Assembly (NCBI RefSeq): GCF_940670765.1
Contig: NZ_CALNVW010000030.1
Coordinates: 248,001-312,000 of the forward strand
From: Streptomyces sp. A 4/2
Lineage (GTDB): Bacteria > Actinomycetota > Actinomycetes > Streptomycetales > Streptomycetaceae
Length of the DNA: 64,000 nt
Reading direction: 5' to 3'
The position numbers and the translations under genes are program-made. This document shows, piece after piece, positions 50,754 to 59,800 of this stretch. How positions within the stretch are numbered: position 1 is the first letter of the stretch; every line of letters starts with the position of its first letter. Below the pieces are notes generated by a model. The model searched no databases, was not told the DNA's origin, and saw nothing but the letters and a program-made list of their open reading frames with translations.

Positions 50754-51722
50754 TCACATCTCCCGGATCGCCGAACGAGGGTCGAGTACGGCTAGCAGCA
50801 CGTCGACCAGAAGGCCTGCGAGCAGCACCGCGGTGCCCAGCACCAGCACCATGGCCTGGACCACCGGGTAGTCCTGTGCGACCACGGACTGGGCCATGGC
50901 GGAGCCGATGCCGGGCCAGGCGAAGACCTTCTCGACCAGCACGGTGCCGGCGATCAGGGCAGGCAGCAGGCTCCCGGCGACGGTGAGTACGGCGGGGGCC
51001 ATGTTCGGTGCCGCGTGCCGGAGGCAGCGGCGTGCGGAAGACAGCCGTTTGCTCCGGGCGGTGCGCAGGTAGTCCTCGTTCAGCACCTTCAGCGCCTCCA
51101 CCCGGACGATGCGCAGCAGGACGGCGGTGGGGGCGAGGGAGAGCGCGAGGACGGGCAGGACAAAGGACTCGACGCCCGCCGCACCGGCCACCGGGAGCAG
51201 TTGGAGGCCGACGGCCAGCAGCGCGGTGAGTCCGGCGGCCAGGACGAAGTCCGGCACTCCGGCCAGGCCGGCGGTGACCGCGATGAACACAAGCTCGGTG
51301 CGCGGGCGGCGGCCGTCGCGGGTGCGGACCGCCGCCAGCAGGCCGACGGGCAGGGCGACGGCGAGAGTGACCAGGAAAGCGAGGCCGGCGATCTCCAGGG
51401 TGGTCGGCAACCGGGTGCGGACCAGCTCCGCGACCGGCGCCCCGGTGACCAGCGAGGTACCGAGGTCGCCGTGCAGGAGATTGCCGAGGTAGTGCCGGTA
51501 CTGGGACAGGAAGGGCGCGTCGAGCCCGAGGGCGTGCCTGCGAGCGGCCACCAGGTCGGGGGCGGCGTCGACGCCGAGCGCGGCCCGGACCGGATCGCCG
51601 GGGATGAGGCGGATCATCACGAACGACGCGGTGACCACGACCCCGAGAGAGAGAAACAGCCGGAGGCTGCGGCGGCCGAGGAACACCGTCCAGGGGTGCC
51701 GCAGCAGCTGGGGTACGGACAT
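50754..51722 (-). CDS. oligopeptide ABC transporter permease (DppB type)
   Basis: This 322-residue permease has the DppB N-terminal helix (LFLSLGVVVTASFVMIRLIPGDPVRAALG), the motif HGDLGTSLVTGAPVAELV, the coupling loop EDYLRTARSKRLSSARRCLRHAAPN and FAWPGIGSAMAQSVVAQDYP near the C-terminus. It pairs with the permease half of the fused protein downstream. It lies 13 bp after the binding-protein gene in the same operon. Confidence 0.94.
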   Translation of the reverse strand: MSVPQLLRHPWTVFLGRRSLRLFLSLGVVVTASFVMIRLIPGDPVRAALGVDAAPDLVAARRHALGLDAPFLSQYRHYLGNLLHGDLGTSLVTGAPVAELVRTRLPTTLEIAGLAFLVTLAVALPVGLLAAVRTRDGRRPRTELVFIAVTAGLAGVPDFVLAAGLTALLAVGLQLLPVAGAAGVESFVLPVLALSLAPTAVLLRIVRVEALKVLNEDYLRTARSKRLSSARRCLRHAAPNMAPAVLTVAGSLLPALIAGTVLVEKVFAWPGIGSAMAQSVVAQDYPVVQAMVLVLGTAVLLAGLLVDVLLAVLDPRSAIREM

Positions 51723-51735
51723 GGTGGGCCCCAGA

Positions 51736-53319
51736 TCACTGGTGGAGACGGATGCTGGTGGGAACGAGCTGGCCGCCGAAGGTGGTGGCGAAGGTGGTGC
51801 GGTAGCCGTACACGCTGCTCCGGCCTTCGGCGATCGGCAGCGCTTCGGCCGATCGGAAGAGCGCGGCGGCGGCCCGGTTCCAGGTGGCGCATCCGGTTGT
51901 GTCGGTCTCCCGGAGAGCCTGGGCGACCAGGGCGTCGTACTCGGGATTGGTCACCCCCGCGAAGTTGAGGCCACGGGCGGGGGTGGAGCCGGAGAAGAAG
52001 GGGATGAAGCCGACCGGCAGGGCGAAACCCGGGGTACTGCCGACCACCACGTCGAAGTCGGCGCTCTGGTACATGGCGTTGACGAGGGCGGGCAGGGTCT
52101 CGGTGACCAGGTCGACCTCGACGCCGAGCGCCGTCCACTCCCGGGCCATCAGCTCGGCTACGGAGGCCAGGGTCGGGCCGAGGTCGGGGCTGGTGATCAG
52201 GCGGAGCCGGAGCGACTGGCCGTTCTTGGTCAGCGGGCCGTCGGCGGAGCGCGTCCAGCCGGCGGCGCGCAGGGCCTCGACGGCGTTCTGCGCGGGCAGG
52301 TTGGCGTCGGCGAGGTCGGCGTGGCAGACGGCGCCCTCGGCGCCGAAGTCGGTGGCGGGGATGCCGGTGCCACCGACGGCGACGTCGGCGAGGCCCCGGC
52401 GATCGAGGGCGGAGACCAGGGCACGGCGCAGCGCCCGGTCGGCGAGTGCCCGGCCGGGGCGCTGGTTGAAGAAGGTCAGCCCGACCACGGTCGCCACGTC
52501 GGCGGTGGCCAGACCGTGGCCGGTGAGCCGGGCGCGGTCCGGCCCGCTCACGTGCGCGATGTCGATGCCCCCGGTGAGCAGCAGGTTCGCCGCCGTGGAG
52601 GTCTGGGGCACCACCGACATGACGATGCGCGCGGGGAGACCGGGTTCCGCGGTCGTCGCCCCGGCGGGCCCCCAGGAGTAGTTGTCGCGGACGGTGAACT
52701 CGTACGGTCCGCCGGGGGTGTAGCGGGTCAGCACGTAGGGGCCGGTTCCCTGGGTGGCGCGGTCCAGCGAACCGGGCCGGTCGAGGCCGGCGGGGCAGAC
52801 GATCGGCAGCAGGCCGATGGTGCGGGTGAGGAAGGGGAAAGGGGCGGCGGCGGTCGCCGACACCGTGCCGGTCCCGTCGTCGGCGCTCGCGGTGAACGGA
52901 ACGTTCGGAAGGACGGTCCGGGCGCCGGCGAGCTGGTTGGCCGGGTCGCCCGCGTAAGTGAGTGCCCGGGCCACTGCCGAGGCGGTGAGCGGAGTGCCGT
53001 CGGAGCAGGTGACACCCGGGCGGAGGGTGAAGGCGGCCGTGGTGGCCGTGGCCTGCCAGGAGGAGGCCAAGCCGGTGACCAGGGTGCCGTCGGGGGCGAG
53101 GTTGACCAGGGAGTCGTAGGCGTAGCGGGCCTGGGAGGCACCGAAGGCTGAGTACGGATCGAAGCTCGGCGTCTCGCTGGACTCGGCGATCCGGACGGTG
53201 CCGTGGTCTACCAGAGGGGTGGTCGTCGAGGAGGTGGCGACGCCGCCGCAGCCACCCAGCGCGACGGCCGAAGCCGTGAGAGCGGCCGCCAGAGCGACCG
53301 GCGGGGTGCGTCGGAGCAT
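51736..53319 (-). CDS. oligopeptide-type ABC solute-binding lipoprotein (family 5)
   Basis: This 527-residue SBP_bac_5 protein has a signal peptide ending in lipobox LGGC. The mature chain has VRIAESSETPSFDPYSAFGASQARYAYDSLVNL, FTLRPGVTCSDGTPLTASAVARAL and LTGGIDIAHVSGPDRARL, all common to the family. It leads a four-gene importer operon whose members are nearly contiguous. Its closeness to the NRPS suggests uptake of a peptide, a precursor or the finished compound, but this is inference. The ligand pocket cannot be read. Confidence 0.93.
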   Translation of the reverse strand: MLRRTPPVALAAALTASAVALGGCGGVATSSTTTPLVDHGTVRIAESSETPSFDPYSAFGASQARYAYDSLVNLAPDGTLVTGLASSWQATATTAAFTLRPGVTCSDGTPLTASAVARALTYAGDPANQLAGARTVLPNVPFTASADDGTGTVSATAAAPFPFLTRTIGLLPIVCPAGLDRPGSLDRATQGTGPYVLTRYTPGGPYEFTVRDNYSWGPAGATTAEPGLPARIVMSVVPQTSTAANLLLTGGIDIAHVSGPDRARLTGHGLATADVATVVGLTFFNQRPGRALADRALRRALVSALDRRGLADVAVGGTGIPATDFGAEGAVCHADLADANLPAQNAVEALRAAGWTRSADGPLTKNGQSLRLRLITSPDLGPTLASVAELMAREWTALGVEVDLVTETLPALVNAMYQSADFDVVVGSTPGFALPVGFIPFFSGSTPARGLNFAGVTNPEYDALVAQALRETDTTGCATWNRAAAALFRSAEALPIAEGRSSVYGYRTTFATTFGGQLVPTSIRLHQ

Positions 53320-53647
53320 GGCCTCATGGTCCCACCGGGACTTGGTCGTGGTGGCTCAACTCACGTACATGAAAGGCATGTTCGAACGTCCCGAGCCGCC
53401 TGGTGGCATGGTCGGGAGCCGTCAGGGGTGACTGGGGCGACGATCCTGATTCACCCGTACGAGGGGGACGGGCGTGGCTCGCGACGGGCGGTCCGGACCG
53501 GGTCCGGCTGTCCGGCGGCGAGGGGCGGGGCGCCTCCGAGGCGCGGTGGGCATGGGGACGTGGCACTTATTCGAGAAGATAATCAGATACTCGTGCTAAA
53601 TGGTGTTCGAATGCGCCATAACTCGGGTTACGCGGGAACGATGAAAG

Positions 53648-53683
53648 CACTCGGACGAGTGAACCAAAACACTCGGACGGGTG
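53648..53683. promoter_or_regulatory. two tandem 14-bp palindromic boxes, CACTCG-GA-CGRGTG
   Basis: CACTCGGACGAGTG (53648-53661) is a perfect 6-bp-arm palindrome. A second copy with one change, CACTCGGACGGGTG (53670-53683), lies exactly 22 bp downstream, about two helical turns, so two dimers could sit on one face. Both are followed by AACC. They are in the 580-bp gap before the DUF5132/exporter/NRPS genes and are good operator candidates. No regulator gene lies in the cluster inside this window. The rest of the gap (53320-53647) shows no gene. Confidence 0.6.
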
Positions 53684-53700
53684 AACCCGGAGGGAGTAAT

Positions 53701-53733
53701 TTGGCCCAGGTGGGTGTGATTCAACTACTGTGA
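53701..53733 (+). CDS. possible 10-codon leader ORF
   Basis: A strong GGAGGGAG site (53689-53696) precedes TTG at 53701, which would encode MAQVGVIQLL and then stop, 167 bp before the DUF5132 gene. It begins 17 bp after the tandem palindromic boxes. The strong site with no long frame behind it hints at a leader peptide, but chance cannot be excluded. Confidence 0.3.
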   Translation: MAQVGVIQLL

Positions 53734-53899
53734 CCATGGGATCGGACGGCGCGTTCCGGTGTCCGGGAATTCGATTCGTCAGATGAGGAATCCCGGATAT
53801 TCGAGATGGAATGCTTCATATCCGCCCGGCTGTGCGCTGCTCGGTGTTCGCCGTGCCCGGGTTCCCTGTCATACGTATGCGTAGAGAGGATGGAGCATC

Positions 53900-54226
53900 A
53901 TGCCGCCTGTAGTACCGCCCTTCCTGGTCGGCCTCATTGTCGCGCCTCTGGCCAAACGCCTGCTCAAGCCACTGGTGGGTGGAGTCGTCAAAGCATCCGT
54001 CGGCATCGCGATGGAGGTGAAGAAGGCGGCTCAGGAGGCCGGGGAGAACATCCACGACCTCGCGGCCGAAGTGGCTGCCGATGTGGTGGCCGCCCAGATC
54101 GCCGCCGCGGAAACCGAAGGTCACTCCGGTGACGGTCAGCACACCACCGGAAACGGCGGCAAGGGGGAACCGAGGATCCCGAAGATCCGCGCGACCACCG
54201 GTAGTTCCTCCGGAAAGACGCCCTGA
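53900..54226 (+). CDS. DUF5132 domain-containing protein
   Basis: This 108-residue protein starts with a short hydrophobic segment (VVPPFLVGLIVAPLAKRLLKPLVGG). An amphipathic Ala/Glu-rich helix follows (VKASVGIAMEVKKAAQEAGENIHDLAAEVAAD), then a disordered Gly/Ser/Lys tail. This fits DUF5132, a small family I associate with actinobacterial P-type ATPase genes that have HMA domains. Here the neighbour is an ABC exporter with an HMA-like N-terminus, so it may be a membrane accessory of that exporter. GGAG six bases upstream supports the ATG. A hairpin follows the gene. The CATACGTATG palindrome at 53870 may be part of its promoter. Confidence 0.8.
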   Translation: MPPVVPPFLVGLIVAPLAKRLLKPLVGGVVKASVGIAMEVKKAAQEAGENIHDLAAEVAADVVAAQIAAAETEGHSGDGQHTTGNGGKGEPRIPKIRATTGSSSGKTP

Positions 54227-54242
54227 CGGTCCGTAAGGACTC

Positions 54243-54304
54243 ACGGCCGCCGCCAGGCGCGTATGCCGATAGATTTCGGCGGAATGCGTCCGGGCGGCGG
54301 CCGT
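54243..54304 (+). terminator. 12-bp-arm hairpin between DUF5132 and exporter genes
   Basis: ACGGCCGCCGCC (54243-54254) pairs exactly with GGCGGCGGCCGT (54293-54304). The 38-nt loop can fold further (CCGA...TCGG). It starts 17 nt after the DUF5132 stop and ends 114 nt before the exporter ATG, so it may be a partial terminator or attenuator that lowers exporter expression relative to DUF5132. Confidence 0.6.
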
Positions 54305-54417
54305 TCGCAGGCCGTTCGGCCGCAGAGATTTGCTGTCCAGAATTTCCCGCTCCGTCGCCGTAATCCGTCGTGTCCGTGGCGGTTTTCCGCGACCTCCGCA
54401 AACAGGTGAACGTACAC

Positions 54418-56712
54418 ATGCCATCGCTACTGGGTGCCGCCGGATTCCGCTCCGTGGAATTGGGTGCGAGCCCACGCTCGGTCGCACCGGGCCGCCAGCG
54501 CTGGGACGTCAAGCTGGTCCTGGGACGACCGCGGACGGCCGAGATCCTCGCCGCCGCGCTGCGCCACATTCCCGGGATCACCGAGGCCCGGGCCAACCCG
54601 GTCACCGGCGGGGTGCTCGTCCGGCATGATGCGCGGTTGCGCGCCACGGACATCGGCCGGATCGTCCGCAGGGTCGTCACCCGGGTCGCGGAGGGACCGA
54701 CCGGAGTGGGGTGTCCGGATCCGGTCCGCCACGCCCCCGCGCCGGCCCCGCGGGCGGACCGCGGCCTGGTCGTGCGCCCGGTGCTCGCCGTCGTCGGCGG
54801 GGTGGCGGCTGGGGTCGCACTGATCAAGGGGTCGACGCTGAGCAGGCAACTGGTGGCCGCGGGCGGGGTTGCCGCGGCGACTGCGGTCGTCCTCCGGAAG
54901 GCATGGCGCGGAACCGTCGACGCGTCCCGGGACGCGGCCGGGCCCGGTGCCGAACGCCACCCCTTGCTGGAGATCGTCGGTCCGCACCGACGCCGCCTCT
55001 ACCGGGCCGCCTCCCTGTCCGTCGCCTGCCAGGCTGCGGAGATGGCACTCGGCACCTTCCTCGGATGGACCGGCCTGGTCCTCATCAAGGGCGAGGCAGC
55101 TCCGCTGGTCAGCCTCGGCCTGACCACGGCCTCCGCTCAACTGTGGGGCCTGGCCGGGCTGGTGGCCGCCGCCTGTGCCGCGGTGGCGGGTCTCTCGTAC
55201 GCCTCGAACCTGCAGTGGCGCCGACTCGGCCAGGACATCGAGCACGATTGGCGGGGCCGCACGTACCGACACGTCCAGCACCTCGAACTGGGACACCTGG
55301 AGGGTGAGCGGACCAGCCGGGTGGCCGGCACGCTCACCAACGACGTCGGCCAGCTGGGCGCCTTCTTCGCCGGCCCGGCCAACGACGTGCTGCAACTCGG
55401 CACCAGCCTGGCCCTCCTGGTGCCGGCGTTCCTCCTGCTGGCACCGCAGATCGCCTGGATCGCGTTCCTGCCGATCCCGGTCATCGCCTGGCTGTCGCTG
55501 CACCACCAGGAGAAGGCCGCGGCGGACTACGCCGTCACCGGCGAGTGCCGGGCCGGGCTGGGCAGCCAGGTGATCAACTCGCTCGAAGCCGGTGCGACCG
55601 TCAAGAGCTTCTGCACCGAGGACTACGAGGCCGAACGCATCGACGAGCTGAGCGAAGCGGTCCAGGAGAGCAGCCGGCAGACCGACCGGAGCACGATCCG
55701 CCACGCCGAGATCGTCCGGTCCTGCACCACCGCATCGATGGCAGGCACCCTGCTGATCGGCGGTCGTTCGGTACTCAACGGCACCCTGCGCTTCGAGGTG
55801 TTCAGCCCGCTGATCGGGCTGCCCCAGATGCTGTTGATGCGGATGAGCCGGATCGGCGGCATCGCCGACCAGTACCAGCGCACCCTCGCCTCCTACGACC
55901 GGGTCCAGAGGCTGCGCGCCCTGCCCGTCGAGGCCGACGGCGGCGACGGGACGCTCGACCTTGCCGAGGTGCGGGGCGAGATCGTCCTCGACGGGGTCAC
56001 CTTCGCCTACCCCGGCCGACCGACGGCACTGGAGGACCTCTCGCTGACCATCCCGGCCGGGCAGGTGACCGCCCTGGTGGGCGCCACCGGCTCCGGTAAG
56101 ACGACGATCGCCAGACTGCTGATGCGCTTCCAGGACGCCCAGTTCGGAAGAGTGCTGATCGACGGACAGGACATCCGGGACCTGCGGCGACACAGCTTGC
56201 GCCACGCCATCGGCTTCGTCGCCCAGGACCCGTTCCTCTTCGACGGCAGCATTGCCGACAACATCCGCTACGGCAGCTTCGAAGCCTCGGACGAGGCAGT
56301 GCTCCAAGCCGCCGCCATGGCCGAGGCGGACACCTTCATCGCGACGCTTCCGGACGGCTACGACACTCTGATCGGTGAACGCGGTGCCGCGCTCTCCGGC
56401 GGCCAGCGGCAGCGGATCGCCCTGGCTCGCGCGATCCTCAAGGACTCGCCGGTCGTGGTCCTCGACGAGGCCACCTCCGCCGTGGACAACGAGACCGAGG
56501 CCGCCATCCAGCGCACACTGCGTGGCTTCGCGGCCGACCGCACGATGGTCGTCATCGCCCACCGCCTCTCCACGGTCCGCCACGCCGACCGCATCTACGT
56601 CATGGACAAGGGCGGCATCGTCGCCGAACAGGGCACCCATGACGAACTCCTCGCCCAGCACGGACTCTACGCATCTCTCTGGCAGCTCCAGGCCGGCGAA
56701 CTCGCCGCCTGA
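54418..56712 (+). CDS. ABC exporter with N-terminal HMA-like domain
   Basis: This 764-residue protein has three parts. Residues about 20-95 resemble a divergent heavy-metal-associated (HMA_2-like) ferredoxin fold (RWDVKLVLGRPRTAEILAAAL, HIPGITEARANPVTGGVLVRHD) without the CxxC metal motif. A pair of short hydrophobic helices follows (about 120-160). Then comes a complete half-size ABC exporter: six membrane helices, Walker A GATGSGKTT (555), signature LSGGQRQR (659), Walker B VVVLDEATS and switch His715. HMA_2-type N-termini are normally found on P-type ATPases, so this is an unusual fusion. I chose the ATG at 54418 with AGGTGA upstream over a GTG at 54370. It ends 105 bp before the NRPS and is the likely product exporter. 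Confidence 0.85.
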   Translation: MPSLLGAAGFRSVELGASPRSVAPGRQRWDVKLVLGRPRTAEILAAALRHIPGITEARANPVTGGVLVRHDARLRATDIGRIVRRVVTRVAEGPTGVGCPDPVRHAPAPAPRADRGLVVRPVLAVVGGVAAGVALIKGSTLSRQLVAAGGVAAATAVVLRKAWRGTVDASRDAAGPGAERHPLLEIVGPHRRRLYRAASLSVACQAAEMALGTFLGWTGLVLIKGEAAPLVSLGLTTASAQLWGLAGLVAAACAAVAGLSYASNLQWRRLGQDIEHDWRGRTYRHVQHLELGHLEGERTSRVAGTLTNDVGQLGAFFAGPANDVLQLGTSLALLVPAFLLLAPQIAWIAFLPIPVIAWLSLHHQEKAAADYAVTGECRAGLGSQVINSLEAGATVKSFCTEDYEAERIDELSEAVQESSRQTDRSTIRHAEIVRSCTTASMAGTLLIGGRSVLNGTLRFEVFSPLIGLPQMLLMRMSRIGGIADQYQRTLASYDRVQRLRALPVEADGGDGTLDLAEVRGEIVLDGVTFAYPGRPTALEDLSLTIPAGQVTALVGATGSGKTTIARLLMRFQDAQFGRVLIDGQDIRDLRRHSLRHAIGFVAQDPFLFDGSIADNIRYGSFEASDEAVLQAAAMAEADTFIATLPDGYDTLIGERGAALSGGQRQRIALARAILKDSPVVVLDEATSAVDNETEAAIQRTLRGFAADRTMVVIAHRLSTVRHADRIYVMDKGGIVAEQGTHDELLAQHGLYASLWQLQAGELAA

Positions 56713-56816
56713 CCGCAGAAAAGCCGCCCCGCCCGCCGATCGCGTGACACCACCGTGGTCGGCGCGGCCCGGCACGCCCTGCGCGCATGCCCGCCCATAC
56801 TTCTGGAGGTACCCCC

Positions 56817-59800
56817 ATGTCCCGTCGCGACGGAGACGTCCTTCCCCTGACCGCGGCCCAGCGGGAGATCTGGCTCGCCGAGCAGCGCTCCCGGACGCCG
56901 ATCCCGGGCTACCGCGTCGGTGAATGCCTGGAGATCCACGGGCCGGTCGACCCGGAGCTGTTCGAAGCCGCGCTGCGCCGAGTGGTCGACGAGGTCGACG
57001 CCCTGCACGTGACCTTCGTCGACGACGGTGAAGGCCCGCGTCAGATCCTCCGCGAGACCTGGGACTGGGCGCCCGTCCACCTCGACCTCGGCACGGAGCC
57101 AGATCCCCGGGCGGCGGCCATGGACTGGATGGAGCGGGACCTGGCCCGTCCGCTGGACCTCTCCCGTGATCCGCTGTTCGGCCATGCGCTGATCCGGCTG
57201 TCGCCGACGGAGTTCCTCTGGTACCTGAACTACCACCACGTGGTGCTGGACGCGATCAGCAGCTCCATGGTCCGGCAGCGGGTCGGCGAGGTGTACTCGG
57301 CACTGGCCGGGAGCGGTGCCGTTCCGCCCTCTCCGTTCGGCTCGCTACGGGACCTGGTCGACAGCGACGCCGCCTATCGCTCGTCCGCCGACTTCACCGC
57401 CGACCGCTCCTACTGGACCGAGCGCTTCGCCGATCTGCCCGCCCCGACACGGCTCACCGACACCGCCGCGACCGACCCGCACCGGGCCCTGCGCGTGGCC
57501 GGGGAGCTGGAGCTGCGGAACCCCGAGGCACTGCGAGCGGCGGCGGGCCGGGCCGGTGTCAGGTGGTCCCGGGTGGTGGTCGCGGCGACGGCGCTCTACG
57601 CCCACCGTCTGAGCGGCGCCCAGGACGTGGTGCTCGCCCTCCCCGTCACCGCCCGTCGGGGCTCCGACCGCGACCTGATGTCGGTGCCCGGCACGATGTC
57701 CAACGTCGTGCCCCTGCGGCTGACCGTGCGACCGGACATGCCGTGGGGCGATCTCGTCGCCCAGGTGGCGCGGGAGGTCGAGTCAGCCGTCGCGCACGAG
57801 CGCTACCGCAGCGAGGACCTGCTGCGCGACCTCGGCGCGCCCGGCAGCATCGGAACGGCGTTCCCGCTGATCATCAACATTATGGCCTTCAACGCCAGGC
57901 CGAGTTTCGCCGGGCACCCTGCCTCGGTTCACCACTTCGTGTCGGGGTCGACCACCGACCTGGCCGTCTGGCTCTTCGACTACCGGGACGGCAACCCCCC
58001 GCTTCTCCGGCTGCACGGCGCGCCGGAGGCGTACGGCGACGACGACCTCGCCGCGCACCAGCAGCGGCTGCTCGCCCTTCTCGACGCCGTCGCGGACTGC
58101 GACCCGGACGAAGCGGTTGGCCGGATCGACCTGCTCACCGCCGAGGAGCACCGCGAGGTGGCGGCTCTCGGCACCGGTCCGGTGGCCGAGGCCCCCACCG
58201 CGAGCCTGCCGGAACTGTTCCGGGAGCACGTCCGGGCGACTCCGGACCTCGTCGCGCTGGTGTGCGGTGACGTGTCGCTGACGTATGCGGAGTTGGACGT
58301 GCGGGCGAACCGGTTGGCGCATGCGCTGATCGCGCGGGGTGCTGGGCCGGAGAGGTTGGTGGCGGTGTCGCTGCCGAGGTCGGCCGAGCTGGTGGTGGCG
58401 ATCCTTGCGGTGTTGAAGACCGGCGCGGCGTACGTTCCGGTCGACCCCGATTATCCGGCGGCCCGGGTCGCGTATCTGCTCGACGACACCCGCCCGGCCC
58501 TGGTGGTGACCGACACCCACAGCGGGAAGCGTCTGCCCGACGGCGGTACGGTCGACCGGCTGGTGCTCGACGAGCCGGAGACGGCCGCTCTGGTGGAGGG
58601 CTGCCCGGCGGTCGATCCGGGGGTGGCCGTCGATCCGGGTCACCCGGCGTACGTGATCTACACCTCGGGTTCCACCGGCAGGCCCAAGGGTGTGGTGGCA
58701 AGGCACGGCGGCCTGCTCGACCTGCTCACCGACCACCGGCTGGTGCAGTTCGCACCGCTGCTGGTGGACCGGCGGCGGCTGCGGGTGGCGCTGACCACAT
58801 CGGTGTCGTTCGACGCCTCCTGGAACCAGCTGATGGCCCTCTTCGCGGGCCACGAGCTGCACGTTCTGAACCATGCGACCTGGACCGACCCGGAGGCCTT
58901 CGTCGACTACGCGGCGTGCCACGGGCTGGACTACGTCGAGGCCACCCCTTCCTACCTCCACGTCCTCGTCGCCCATGGACTGCTGGACGATCCGCAGCGC
59001 CGTCCCGCGCTGGTCGCGGCGGGCGGCGAGGCCGTCCCCGAGCAGCTGTGGGAGCGGCTGCGGGCCGCCGACGGGGCCTCCTGCCTCAACCTCTACGGAC
59101 CCTCGGAGTGCACCGTCAACTCGGTGGCCGCGCCCACGGCATCGAGCCCGCGCCCGGTCATCGGCCGCCCCGTCACCAACGCCCGGCTGCATGTGCTCGA
59201 TGCCGCGTTGCAGCCCGTGCCCGCGGGTGTGCCGGGTGAGTTGTACATCGCTGGTGCGGGGTTGGCGCGGGGGTATCTGAACCGGCCGGGTCTGACCGCG
59301 GGGCGGTTCGTGGCGGATCCGTTCGGTTCGGGTGGGTCGCGGATGTACCGCACGGGTGACCTGGTGCGATGGAACCCGGACGGGAATCTGGAGTTCCTCG
59401 GCCGCACCGACGACCAGGTCAAGGTCCGTGGCTTCCGGATCGAACTCGGCGAGATCGAGGCGGTCCTCGCCGAGCACCCGGGGATCGCGCAGGCGGCCGT
59501 CACGGTGCGCACCGACGAGGAACCCCTGCTGGTCGCCTACGTCGTCCCTGCCACGGGGCAGGTCGTCCATACGGACACACTGCGGGCCCGGCTGCGGAAA
59601 CGGTTGCCCGAATACATGGTGCCGTCGGCGCTCGTGGTGCTGGACGCACTGCCGCTGACCCCGAACGGCAAGCTCGACCGGCGCGCCCTCCCGGCACCCG
59701 AGCGGCAGCCCACCGCATCGGGCCGAGCTCCGCGCACCGCGGTCGAGCACCTGCTCTCCGGGCTGTTCGCCGAGGTGCTGGGCCTGCCGCAGGTCGGTGT

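Noticed and set aside
53203..53733. 176-codon plus-strand frame in the long intergenic region
   Set aside because: Low-complexity Gly/Arg-rich text overlapping the start of the divergent lipoprotein gene; only its last 10 codons behind GGAGGGAG were kept as a possible leader.
54427..56775. 782-codon frame antisense to the HMA-ABC exporter
   Set aside because: The sense strand carries all ABC motifs; this frame has none.
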